This document shows, piece after piece, positions 24,401 to 35,670 of a stretch of DNA of 64,000 nt; the stretch's first letter is position 1; each line of letters begins with the position of its first letter. This DNA comes from Cladobotryum mycophilum. Taxonomy: Eukaryota > Ascomycota > Sordariomycetes > Hypocreales > Hypocreaceae. The notes beneath the pieces are model-generated. The model did no database searches. It was not told the origin of the DNA and worked only from the letters and a program-made list of their open reading frames with translations. The stretch is taken from contig JAVFKD010000015.1 of assembly GCA_036429605.1 (NCBI GenBank), positions 62,001-126,000 of the forward strand, written 5' to 3'. The position numbers were made by a program, and so were the translations under genes.

Positions 24401-26073
24401 TACAGTGGACATCTCGATGTGCTCCAGCTTCTCGTGCGACGCGGGGCCGACGTCAACAGGCAGTCAAATGAGAGAGATTGCGCACTTGCACAGGCTACGA
24501 GGTGGGCGCCTGGTCTTGAATGTCTCCAGTTCCTACTCGACCACGGCGCCGACATCAACATGCAAGGTGGCCAGTTAGGCACAGCCCTTTGTGTGGCAGC
24601 ACGCTACGCCAACGACGAGGCATTTGACCTGCTTCTTGAAAGAGGTGCCGACATCGAGGCGCCAGGCGGGCTATTCGAATATCCTCTTCAAGTAGCGGTA
24701 GCAGCTGGTCAGATTCGCCCAATCCAGCGCCTACTGGACCTCGGTGCTGACCCTAACGCTCAGGGGGGTTGGGGGGCACTGCCTTGCAGATTTTATGCGC
24801 TCAATCATTACCTGTACCCGAAACCGACAAACTTGAGAAGCTACAGCTCATCCGCTCTCTCATCGCTAAATGTGCAAACATCAATGCTCCAGGGGGCTAT
24901 TACGGAACAGTCCTTCAAGCAGCATGCTCAGCAGTTAATACAAGTCTTGTAGAATTATTGCTGGAAAGTGGTGCGGATGTCAACGTTCAAGGGGGCTTCT
25001 ATGGCAACGCCCTCCAAGCAGCCTCTGCATGCTTGAACTCTGAGGAATTACTATGTCTATTGCTGGGAAACGGCGCTGACCCCGATGCCAAAGGCGGGGA
25101 ATATGGCACAGCCCTTCAAGCTGCTTGTGCAAACGAAAATATTGAAGGGGTTCGTCTACTGCTCGAAAACGGGGCGGATGTGAACGTCAAAGGCGGGAAA
25201 TATGGAACAGCGCTTCAAGCTGCTTGCGCGGTAGAGAATATTGAACAAGTTGGTTTACTGCTAGAGAAGGGAGCTGACGTTAATGCGAACGGCGGGAAAC
25301 ATGGAACAGCTCTCGAAGCCGCTTTTATAAGAGGAAATACAGATGTGGTCCGTCTACTACTAGAAAATAACGCTGATGTCCATTTGGAAAACTGTCGCGC
25401 TTGGCATGCGGCTGCCGGCTCCAGAGTCGACGATACGCTGCTGGAGTCGTTTCTTGACCGTGGTGTCCATGTCAACGATGCGCGTGGCCCACATGGTACC
25501 GCCCTACATGCTTTGTTGCGGGTTGAGATTGAGAGGAGCTCTTATGTCGACTGGTTTAATAACAGACTCCGCTTCTTGCTCAAGCGTGGCGCCGATGTGA
25601 ATCTCGTGGCTGGAGAATATGGCCCTGCGCTTCAGGCCGCGTGTGCCATGCCTTTAGGTGCGTATATATATCATCACAAACTTGGCATGGATGCCGGTGT
25701 GCTCAAAACGAAATTGCTTCTTGAAAATTGCACAGGCATAGATGTTAATGCACAAGGTGGGCTATTTTGCACAGCCCTACAAGCGGCGGCATACACAGGC
25801 CGGACAGAGTCGATAGCACTACTGTTACGGAAAGGAGCTCGAGTTAATATACGCGGCGGCAAGTATGGCAGTGCGTTAAACGCTGCTATTGTAAAGGGTC
25901 ATTGGAACATTGTCCAGATACTGCTTGATGCTGGTGCGACGCCTGACTGCCACGAATTACTAGAGCCCGGTAAGGAGTGGCTTGATAGCGTCCGTAAGGA
26001 GCATGGCCGAGGTGCTGTAGAGAGATATGAGAAGTTTTGGGAGGTAGAGAGTAGAGGGGGTAGCAGTGGTTAA
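21450..26073 (+). CDS. NACHT-ankyrin NLR-like (STAND) protein, three frameshifts
   Basis: A fungal NLR-type protein of about 1478 residues in four exons: 21450-21959, 22028-22673, 22750-23373 and 23420-26073. The N-terminal ~380 residues look like the fungal NACHT-NTPase-associated N-terminal domain (NPYASLGWVGISLLLPLFTN; later MREELYFRRYE). The NACHT domain starts with a P-loop assembled across intron 2 (LHGKAGSGKS) and has AIIDALDECP as Walker B. Winged-helix-like residues follow (LPDGLDETYDRMF; LAHFSIKEYL), then about 18 ankyrin-type repeats from near 24.17 kb (GADVNxxGGxYGTALQAA pattern). Such proteins act in allorecognition and programmed cell death. Three single-base losses interrupt the frame near 22975, in the T run at 23682-23686, and in the G-rich stretch at 24760-24773; allowing one base at each yields 1479 codons. 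Ankyrin units of the C-terminal half are strongly alike. This is either a pseudogene or carries assembly errors. Confidence 0.85.
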
Positions 26074-26269
26074 TTAGCTTCCCGTTTCTATAGACTCCTT
26101 GTGTATCCTGAATCTCCCTGGTCGCTGTCGATTGCTCTCGTCCCCCATCCTTCTCCGCCAATCTATGGTCAGAAGCAGAGCCCCGCTGATCTGCACCTCT
26201 TTTTGCTGCGCATTCTTGTTCCTTCGTTTTCAATGGGTATCTATCATTAGAAGATTACACCATCTCAAA

Positions 26270-28120
26270 AGCATCGATTGTTCTCGTTTTCGCAGTTATC
26301 TCAGTGCTAGACCATTGGGTCTTGGCGTCATCAGTGCGGTAAGAATGATACCTATTCCTACCAATTCCCCTTGTTGCTACAGATTACCCTTGTTCCTCTG
26401 GATTACTCTCGTTTCTATAAATCTTTGTTGTTTCCACAGACGTCTTATTACCACTGATCACCCTTGTGCCCGCGCGTTTCCATCCGCCACCTCTACATAT
26501 TTCCGTCATCTTTACATGTCTAGTCATGATGCTGAGCATTGTTATAGGGCCCCGGCTTTGGAAAAACCTCCGTCCTCGCAGTTGGAACTCTCGCTATGGT
26601 GGCCACTTTTGAACAGATCTACTGTACAGCACCTACCAATATCGCTGTAGAAAATTTCGCAACACGCATAGTCCAACACGACATCAACGTCGTTGAGCGC
26701 TATAATGAGGGTAGACCAGCCGAAATCAAGCGCCGCGCTCTTACAAAGCTTCTCGTACATGGCCACGAACTCGAAGACGAAGTGAACACTTTCCTAAATA
26801 TTCTGCGATACTCTCCAAGGGGACCTTGAGACGACGCTACCAGGAAAGGCGATCCTAAAGAAAACAAATACCTCTCTCCTGCTTACTGGCTCCTTGTACT
26901 GCTGCGACACCCTGCCTTTCCGGAACTACGCGGTGACTATAGCGCTGTGCTACATGTCATGCAGTCTAATATTGACATCGACGATGGTTTGAACAATCTC
27001 CGCGAAGTAGCCACCCAGAAAATCACTTGGGAAGAATATCAAATGGGCAGAAGGGCTACCAGAAACGTCATTAGAGAGCTTTTGAGGGAGATTCTTGCTG
27101 CAGCAGATATTGTTTGTACGAGCCCCTCCCTTTCCTCACTCAGTCCTTACAAGGAATGGAAGCAGGAAAGGGCCAAGGGAATCGCAGTCGATGAAGCGGG
27201 TAGTCTTGATAGGGCAGACCTGTATACCGTATGGGGAAATACTCTTCTGCCATGTCTAATTGCCGGTGACGATGATCAGCTTCCCCTACTGTGATGACGG
27301 AGGATGAGAAGGACAAAGATGATAACCCTAGAAACCGATTTGCTGAAGACGCCAAAATCTCCTGTCTTACATTTTCCCGGTGAATCGGATGGCCCGTCTT
27401 CCGCCTTAAGACATAGCTTCGGATGGCCAGAGGCTTATTCGACTTCTGTCACAAGGAGATTTATCGCGATGTTCCGTTCCGGTATGGCCCCAGTTGCGAC
27501 ATCAACTTGCCGCATCATGCAATCGGCCGGGAACTGGAAACGTGCGTACAGAAGGCCTACCCCGATATCCGGCCACCGCCAGAGGGCACTTTTCGAGAGA
27601 TCTGGATTCATTGTGGAGGGTCTCAGACGTTTATCGATCCTGTCACTCTATCTCGGCGAAGCCCTGATCAAGTCAAGATTGCGCTGGACTTCCTTTCCAC
27701 CTTTGTCAAGAAAACCAGAGTGGACGCAGCCGAGATATCAGCCATATTCTTCTACCGAGGCAGTCTAGAAGAGTTCAGCCGCATGCGCAAGCAGTCCGAG
27801 TACGAACAGGCTCTTGCCAAACTACCGCCCGCGTGTACTGTTGATTCCTACCAGGGACACCAAGGGAAGATTGCTGCCGTCATCATGGGTACTAGCGACT
27901 TTGACCCTGGCTTCGCGGCACACAAGAACCGCCTGAATGTGGCGCTCAGCCCTCACACCAGCGGGCTGATCATCTTTGGGGACATTAACATCATCAGGGA
28001 GGATAAGCGCAAGAGCGCAAGAGCTAAGGAGTCGGACACCATGGTTGTTCAGGATGCGACTGGGGGACCGCATTTTATAAAGATTAGAATACTAAAAAGC
28101 TTAATTAAGATAATAATAAA
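26270..28120 (+). pseudogene. 5'-truncated superfamily-1 (DNA2/NAM7-like) helicase copy
   Basis: A degenerate paralogue of the minus-strand helicase at 29.5-32.9 kb. Homology begins abruptly near 26.27 kb with FRSYLSARPLGLGVISA. An intron (26339-26547) follows, at the same position as in the other copy but longer. After it come the P-loop GPGFGKTS, DEAG (motif II), GDDDQLP (motif III) and VDSYQGHQGK. Motif VI reads RLNVALSPHTSGL, whereas the other copy has RLNVALSRQTSGL, so the conserved arginine is lost. Damage includes in-frame TGA at 26827-26829, a one-base loss in the C run near 27285, TGA at 27381-27383 and TAG at 27414-27416. These stops fit C-to-T change at CGA or CAG. The 500-odd N-terminal residues of the other copy are missing, and the 3' end merges into AT-rich sequence. 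Confidence 0.82.
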
Positions 28121-28685
28121 AAATCAAAGAATAATTACAGTAAACATTATATATAAAATTAAAAATAATAATAAAAAAATTAACTAAGATTTTAAATATC
28201 TAAAATAAAATTAATTTATTAGTCTTATTATTATTATATTAATTTATATATTCTTATATTAATTTTATATATTATTAAAATATATTTATTATTATTTATT
28301 AATTAAAAAATTTTTATATATTTATAAATAATTAATATTTTAAAAACTAAAATATAATAAATAATCATATTTAATATAAAATTAAATTTTAAATTAATAT
28401 AATTATAAAAATAATAATAGTAAAATTTTATAAATAAAAATAGTTTAAATATAAAAATATTATTTAAGATTTTATAAAATTAATATAAATTTTAATAATT
28501 AATAATATATAAATTTTAAAAAAATTAACTATAACTATTTTATTTAAAGGATAAAAATATATTATATATTTTAGAATATATAAATAAAACTATTTAATAT
28601 TTATTATATTTAATTAATAGTATTTTTAATAATAAATAAATTTTACTTAAATTAGTTAGATATCGGTAATTATCTTAGGAAAAGC
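28080..28685. repeat. AT-rich block with RIP-like composition
   Basis: About 600 bp are nearly free of G and C, made of TTA/ATA/TAAT words, with sharp edges on both sides. The left edge falls within the last codons of the truncated helicase. Composition matches the large block at 39.3-48.0 kb. I cannot recognise the original sequence; it is most likely a transposon fragment eroded by RIP. Confidence 0.75.
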
Positions 28686-29462
28686 TTATAGTCTAAACCT
28701 GATGGTGGTGTATGAGTATAGGGTTTTGCTAGAAGAGAGGGGTTTCACTATGATAACTGCCAGTATCCGGTAGTCCCGCCATTGCAATATATGTGAATAA
28801 TGTGGCCACACTGTCATTATGCATCAGGACATAACGTCATCACTCGTGACGCACATTTCCGTGGGTAGTCGCATTCACACGATGTGGCTGTCGGTGGAGA
28901 GTGGGGAGGCTGATCTGGCTGCGTGAGTGAATAGGAGACATGCTCCAGCCGGCTCATCACTACCGGCCCCTTCTCTTGTTGCCATTCAATCGACATAACG
29001 GTTAAAAGCTGTTTATGGCGCACTATCAGTTCTACTGCAGCGTTTTTGTGGTGTCTCCTCAGCCTTTGTGCGCGAATTCGATGGTGCTCGGATGGCAGAG
29101 CAGAACCATACGGTTGCCTGTGGCTCGTTCGTTACGTCAAGACACGCAGCATTATGAGAGAATAGAGGTTTGCACTTTCACGTTCTGTACATCCATCACT
29201 TTGCTGCACGTGCGTTTACGGTTTTCATCAATTCGATGGCAGTTAACGCTAACAAAACCTACATAGAATCACCTAGCCTTGACTACGAGATACCAGAGTC
29301 CCAACGCGAATGTTTTTTTCTTCATGATGGGCTCATGGAACAGAAGCGAGAAATGCCAAGCTTTCTAAGAAATCACTCGAAGAAGGACAAAGTTTTAGTG
29401 CACGACGAGAGTCATGGTCTAAGTTGCATATCTCACAAACAGACAATTGATTTGAACAAAAC
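28686..29462. other. Intergenic between the convergent helicase copies
   Basis: No gene is supported here. The stretch carries a 200-bp dispersed repeat (28741-28942) and a second 44-bp block (29267-29310) that recurs at 48743-48786 with a few changes. Confidence 0.5.
28741..28942. repeat. Dispersed repeat R1, first copy
   Basis: About 200 bp recur in the same orientation at 51690-51889. Shared landmarks are ATCCGGTAGTCCCG, ATATGTGAATAATGTG, TGTGGCTGTCGGTGGAGAGT (first copy form) and GCGTGAGTGAATAG. No coding sense is visible. Confidence 0.85.
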
Positions 29463-32400
29463 CTATCCCGACGATGCGGCTATGCCTCGCTCTCCTCCTT
29501 CTTCGGCACAGCAATGGTGATAACGCGGCCATTTATCAGACAACGTGTGAGTCACGCTCTTCAACATGGAGATTTTCACATAGCGCCTCTCCCCAGCAGT
29601 ATCGTCGATCAACACCTTGTCTGTCTCCTTGCCCTTGCCCTTACCCTTTCCCTTGCCTTTGCACTTTTCCTTGCTCTTGCCCATCCCGCCCACAACATTT
29701 ATGTCGCCAAAAATGGCGAGGCCGCTTGTCTGGCGGCTCAGCGCCACGTTGAGACGATTCTTTTGGGCCGTAAAGCCCGGGTTTGGGTTGCTGGTGCCCA
29801 TTATCACCACTGAGATCTTGCCCTCTTGACCCTGGAAAGAGTCGACGGTGTGGGCAGCAGGCATTCTATCAAGCACCCGATATTCTGGCCTCTTGCGCAT
29901 GCGGTTGAGGATATCGAGGTTGGCTCGATAGAACAGGACGACAGAAATTTCGGCGGCATCCACCCCCGTCGTGGCGACAAAGTCAGCCGGGAAATCCAGC
30001 GCAATCTTGACTTGGTCGCGGCTTCGTTTTGGCTTGGTGATGCGATCAGTAGTGACGCGGGCACCCTCACAGTGGACCCAGAACTCCCGCAAATTGTGTT
30101 CTGGCGGCGGCTGGATGCTGGGGTACTTGGTCTGCACATACCTTTCCAATTCCCGGCCAATTGTGTGGTGTGGCAGATTGATATCACTACCCGGGCCGTA
30201 TTGGAAAGGGAGGCCCTTGTAGACCTCGCGATGGCAGATGTCGAAGAGGCCCCGGGCCATCCGGAGCTGGGTCCGCAGTCGAAAGATGGGGAAGCCGACC
30301 GCCCGAAAGAACATCAACGCCGAGACCTTGCCATCGTCGGCAAACCGATTGAGCATGTTGCCTTCGCCGTCCTTTTCATCCTGAGTCATGACGGTGGGGG
30401 GATCTGGTCGTCGTCGCCGGCAATGAGGCAAGGCAGGAGAGTGTTGCCCCAGACAGTGTACAGATCGGCGCGGTTTAGATTGCCAGCCTCGTCCAAAGCG
30501 ACAGCTTTTGCACGCTGGTTCTTCCATTCATCATACGGCCCCTTGGTGGAAAGGGCGGGCGTCGTGCAAACCATGTCTGCAACCTCAAGAATCTTGGCTA
30601 GGCTGATCTTGACGTCTCTTTCATCTACTATGCCTCCCTTCTCATACTCCTCCCACGTGATTGTCCGCGTAGCGACGTCGCGGAGGCTCTTCCACCTATC
30701 GTTGCCATCAATCTGGGCCTGCATGACACGCAGGACAGGGCTTGCATCATCGTGCAACTCCGGGAAGGCAGGGCATCGCAGCAGCACCAGGAGCCAGGAG
30801 ACAAGCGATAGGTTGGGCTGCCACTTTGATTGACCCCTCCAGAGACCCTTGGGGGCGGCATGTCTTGGCTCGAGATGTGGATCACGTAGCAGGTTCATGA
30901 AGGCGCCAACCTCATCGTCGAACTTGTAGCCACGCACGATAATCTTGCAGTGGGCGCGGGAGGAAAAGGAACCGGCAGGCTTGTCCTTGTTGTAGCGCTC
31001 AACGACATTGCGATCGTGTTTGGCAATTCGCACCGCAAAATTATCTACTGCAACGTGCGTAGGTCCGCTGCCGTACATCTTGCCGAAGGTCTGCAGCATA
31101 CCGAGGGTGCCAATGCTGAGCGATGACGTCTTTCCAAAGCCGGGGCCCTATTATCGATATTAGCATGCTTTCCGGAAGCTGTAGATACATGTGAATGAAA
31201 TGTTAATAACTTACCGCACTGATGGCTCCAAGTCCGAATGGCCTGGCGCTCAGGTATTTCCGGAAGGAAACACGGTCCTCAGGCAACGCCTCCTCGATTA
31301 AGGCATCGACGAATCGTTCGTCGTCAATACGAAGAAAGTTCTCTGTATAATCGAGGGGGCTTTGAGAGAATAGAAGCCGAGTCCACGAACAAGAGCACGA
31401 TGCACCACCATTCTGCGATAGACTTGGGCAGCCATGATCTGCTGCTCCGGGCTCAGGTTGGGGCGACGCTCTGCAGGTAAGCCAAACACAAGGGGGTTTG
31501 TAGGCCTGGCCCCGGGTTGAAAGGTGCAAACCGCATGGATCTTTCGGGCACAGTCATCCAGGATTGAGTGGAAATCGAGACTGGCGCGGCTCTATCGCCC
31601 AGAATTCTCCTCCAGTGCTTGGTTGGCGTCTGATCGGTTTGCAAATGTGAGGACGTCGAAATTGGAGCCCGGTTTCGTTCTGTCAGGACGACGGACGTAG
31701 AGGACCAAGTCGGTCTCTTTCTCGAGGGGATGGTCCACCTTGAAGGCATCAATGCCCTCAGGGTGATCCATGATCTTGGCCTCCCATGGCACCGCTGTCT
31801 CTTCGTCACCCTCCTGCTCCCAAAGTTCGAGCCTCAAAGGATTGCCCTTGGCCAGGCGACGCCAAGGCGACTCAAAGCGGTCCCGGAACTCCTTGGGGAG
31901 AGGCATCACGACATAGTACCTCGACCCGTCCTGGCTGGCGTCCACAAAGTAGACTGGGAACTGTTGCTCGCGGATGGCCTTGGCTGCCTCAGACACCCAA
32001 ATTATATCCTGGGCGACGGACTGTGTCAGGACGGTGAGGTGGGCTTTGTCATCTTCGAAGCCCCAGGCAGCAGGGAAGAGGGCGCCTTTACTTGCTTGGA
32101 TGGTCTCCTAGTAACGTTCAGCATCCTAATCAAAGATGTCTGCGAACGATGAGGTTAGAGTTGAGCTAGGATCGGGTTGCAAGGGACAGCTTACCACCAT
32201 AGGGATATGACCATGGAGCAGGAAGGCCAGCCGCATCCAGTTGCTTCACTAGTACTTGGTCCCTTTCCTCAACAGCGAAACACAGGGTCTCCTGCTGCAG
32301 GATGTCCAGCAGAGTCTTCTCGCCAATCACCGGTGCGCTGTCGTTGAGCCATGCGTCGCACTCGTGTCCAGGGTTACTGTAAGGCATCCCCCAATTGAAG

Positions 32401-32934
32401 ATGTTGACCTTTCCCTTGAGGCAGATGGTCAGATGGGTGAGCCTCTTAGCACCGGGAAAGCGATCGATCAACGAGCGGTTGGCATGCTCGGCGAAATGAA
32501 CGAATTGCCCAATTGGCAGCTTGACCCTGAGTCGGAAGTTAGGGGCGACGGCCACTGCTCTGGCGTGGCGGTCATCTACAGTTTAGACAAGGTTAGAGTT
32601 GCTTCAAAATGGATGGATGAACTGATCACTCGCAAAAATGACGGACACCGCGTCCTTCCTCTTCATCCTTGGTAGCATCGACAGGAAACTCGAGGTCAAA
32701 GCAGATGCTGGGAATTTCGACAGAGGCCCTGATGGCGAGGAGACGAACGTTGATATCAGTGGATGCGCCGAGATTTTTGCCACCAAGAGCCTGATTTGCT
32801 TGAAGAAGAAGCGCACAATTTGCTGTCCAAAGTCTATGGGAGAATCCAGGGATGGGAGTGTCAGCTAGGGCGGGAGGAGAAGCGACGACGGTGGGAGGAG
32901 TGGGAGTGGCGAAGATGTCATTCGATTGAGACAT
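29463..32934 (-). pseudogene. Superfamily-1 (DNA2/NAM7-like) helicase, full-length but interrupted
   Basis: A helicase-type P-loop protein of about 1098 residues if indels are allowed. Exons on minus are roughly 32934-32630, 32575-32195, 32139-31215 and 31147-29463. An uncharacterised N-terminal half (about 530 residues) precedes the core: GPGFGKTS (Walker A), VALDEAGNLNRADL (motif II), AGDDDQIPP (motif III), VDSFQGQEGK and RLNVALSRQTSGL (motif VI). A KGKGKGKGK tract lies near the C-terminus. Interruptions: TAG at 32126-32128, 32108-32110 and 31592-31594 (each explicable as CAG to TAG), single-base shifts near 31357 and in the C run near 30404, and a phase mismatch at the first intron that one fewer base in a T run would mend. 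Motifs are otherwise intact, so decay is recent. The RNA or DNA substrate is unknown. It converges with the truncated copy. Confidence 0.78.
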
Positions 32935-33026
32935 TGTGATGGCGGGGAGATGCGTTTTTGTCTTCCCAGGGAGAGGTAGGAGGAGAGGAGAAGAGTTTTC
33001 GCTTTGGCAAAGGAACCCGGGAATTA

Positions 33027-33240
33027 TCCACGGATGGAAATGGTAACTCAGCTCAAAAAGAGTCTGAGATGTGGGAACCTAAGATTAGTGAAAAGAGGGG
33101 GGAGTGAGATGAAACGGGACACGCTGCAAGCAACACGGCCACAAGCAACTGACACCTCAGAGTGCACAAAGAGAACTCGTATAGTCCACGGATGTAAAAG
33201 AACTCAGTTCAAAAAGGAGACTGAAAGGTGAGAACCTTTG
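33027..33240. repeat. Direct repeat pair upstream of the helicase
   Basis: A block beginning TCCACGGATG and containing AACTCAG, TCAAAAAG and GAACCT occurs at about 33027-33080 and again at about 33186-33238, about 160 bp apart. Copies differ at several positions. Function is unknown; it may be a local promoter duplication. Confidence 0.65.
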
Positions 33241-34671
33241 ACTCGTCGTCGGCGAGAGCGAGCAGCAGAAGCGAGGCAAGACAAGCGAGGAGAAGGAGGA
33301 GCCGGCAAGAAGAAGAGGCGGGGACGGCAAATCGACAGAAGACAGAAAGCAGACACAATTTCTGCAGCGAGAAAAGATAGCAGGAGAAATAGTCACTGAA
33401 GATAGTGACTGGGCGCGGCAGCGATGGTGGCGATGAAGACTGAAGAGGGAGGGAAAAGGTGGGTTGGGGAACTGCCTCAAGTAGAGGTGATTTTGGGCGG
33501 TGGCAAAATCACAATCAGTAAATCAATCAGTAACAAAGGCGGTGGCATTATTGATCAATCTTTATTTTGCAATCAGTCAAAAAATGGTGCGGCAGTCGAA
33601 AATATTGCCCTGGCAGCTGGTGGCCAGGTGGCCAGGTGAAAATCCAATTCTGCCAGCTCTGCTGCCAGAGATTACAATTACAGTGTGCCGATTTTTCTGA
33701 TTGGCCCAGACTTTAAGAGAAGGAAATGCTTTTACAATTATGACAGAGGCTGATTCAAACAAGGCTCCCACACTGGCAGTCTGCAGGGTGTGAAGGTTCA
33801 TAGCCCCTATTGAATCCATACCATCAATTTGCAATGGATTCGGAATGTAAAGCATTAACCCTAATGCAGCACAATCATATGACTATCGAGAATTCATTCG
33901 GTACCTAAACTATATTTAGTAAATCAGTAACCACGGCTACGGCAACGTTCAGGCAACCTATGAGTGAGTGACTCTGTCAACTCGATCATTCTACTATGGG
34001 TCAAAGGTCATCAAAGTGAGCTTCGGCGTCCCCCGACACCTACGTTCAGGGCACTTGAGAGTTCTTTGACATTGGTCGGATCTTTTATACAGCCTGCCAT
34101 TCAACATCTCGTCCTGTTCTCCAGTTATTAGCACAAGTAGGTGCCTAAGCTGTAACGCATAAACCAACAAGATCCCGATTTTATGATATATCACCGCAGG
34201 CAATCTTCAGTCGATAGTAACATAGAGTTTAACTAAAAGGATATGGATTTTATGAGAAGTGGCTATGTGTTATTCAATAATACGTAGAGACACATGTGAG
34301 AATGGTATCGAGGAGAAGAGGGGAACACTCTGAAATAACCAACGACATCGTCGGCCTCCTAAACGTAAGCAATAGAGAGTTTGGTCTAGCGAGTTTGTGT
34401 ACTAGCATATATCTGAACCGAGTACGCACCTGAACAGCTACAGGTTCAATCCCAACGTACATGTTCCGTGGACTAGGTACGAGGTAGGTCGATGGGTGAT
34501 ACCCCTTTTTGGTATGTGGCGCTAATAAAACTGATGACAGGAACGAAGTGTTGAGTTCTGTTGCTACTGACTGGATCGCCAATAGGAGTTTCAAGGTGAG
34601 GATTCTTTATTTCCAAGTATGAAGGCTACCTCAGCTGACGATTTACTACAGGGTGCGGTAAATATATTGCA

Positions 34672-34911
34672 ATGACTCGTACCTCTCTCTGCTTTTTCTA
34701 CCTCTTCTTGAGTTTGCCTGCAGTCGCTTCTGCCGCATTTCAATTTAATTCAATATTTGATAGGAATTTTCATGTCGGACTCTGGGCAAGGGACGGACGA
34801 ACGCAGAGATTGAGCCATCATAATTTTAGGCTCAACAACCACCAAGCCCGAGCCGTCGGATATCTCATCAAGCAAACTCGTCTTACCCAGCTTAGAATAA
34901 CTTTGAGCTAA
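34672..34911 (+). CDS. Possible small secreted protein
   Basis: A 79-residue ORF begins with a good signal-peptide shape: MTRTSLCFFYLFLSLPAVAS followed by AAF, with a hydrophobic core and small residues at a likely cleavage site. The mature part is basic and lacks cysteines. There is no family match that I recognise, no intron evidence, and the surrounding DNA is degenerate. It may be chance. Confidence 0.25.
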   Translation: MTRTSLCFFYLFLSLPAVASAAFQFNSIFDRNFHVGLWARDGRTQRLSHHNFRLNNHQARAVGYLIKQTRLTQLRITLS

Positions 34912-35670
34912 CAGATACGCTTGATGACGATGGCTTGCTAAATGGACAATCTCTAGGACGATAACTGGGCTACTGCTGAGCCTCTGCTGAGCCTACAAAC
35001 AAAGAAGAGGGTCGCTCTCCTCCTCTAAAAACATGGGCACTCTCTGGCATATGGCAGATCATATGACCTAGGGAACCTTTGGGTCTCTAACATTGAAAAG
35101 GTCTTTTGGCCGCATCTCTACTCTTTCTCATTGATACCGTGATTTCATCAAAGGTGCAGAAATATCCTTGTGCTCAAGAATAATCATAGATTCTTAGTGT
35201 TTGTTTGCATTCACAAAACTTGTGTTCAACTTCAACTCATCGACCCTCTAAGCTCTTTTGTGCGCTTTAAATGAAGGCGAGTTATTACTCCCGTGTCTGT
35301 TTTCGTCGTTGTGCAGCATGTCTTCTCTCCCCTGCAAGCGCCTTGTGTGGAAGGAAGAAAGGCTTAAAATGGCACACAAAGACAAGGCAGATATGGATAT
35401 CACGGGGAATTCAAGGAAAACGGGAGTAGCCCCCGTGGCAACAAGGGGAATGTGTCGTAAGAAGGGAAAACTAGGTCAATGATAGGCCTCTGATCCCTCT
35501 TGTACCCGTTCGATTCTCTTGTTTCCAACCTATTTCGCAATCGTTATTGGCTACCCTACCAGAGACACCTTTCGCTTCCCTTACATGTCGACTAGCATGG
35601 CAGTAGCCACAGAATGATATCTCATCGGTTTTAGTTCCAGCATCTCTCTACCTTTCTAGCGACTCTAGTA

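Noticed and set aside
29826..30833. 335-codon open frame on plus
   Set aside because: It is antisense to the helicase copy with recognisable motifs on minus.
34370..34470. tRNA-like GGTTCAATCCC at about 34444
   Set aside because: No acceptor stem, anticodon arm or D-arm could be fitted around it.
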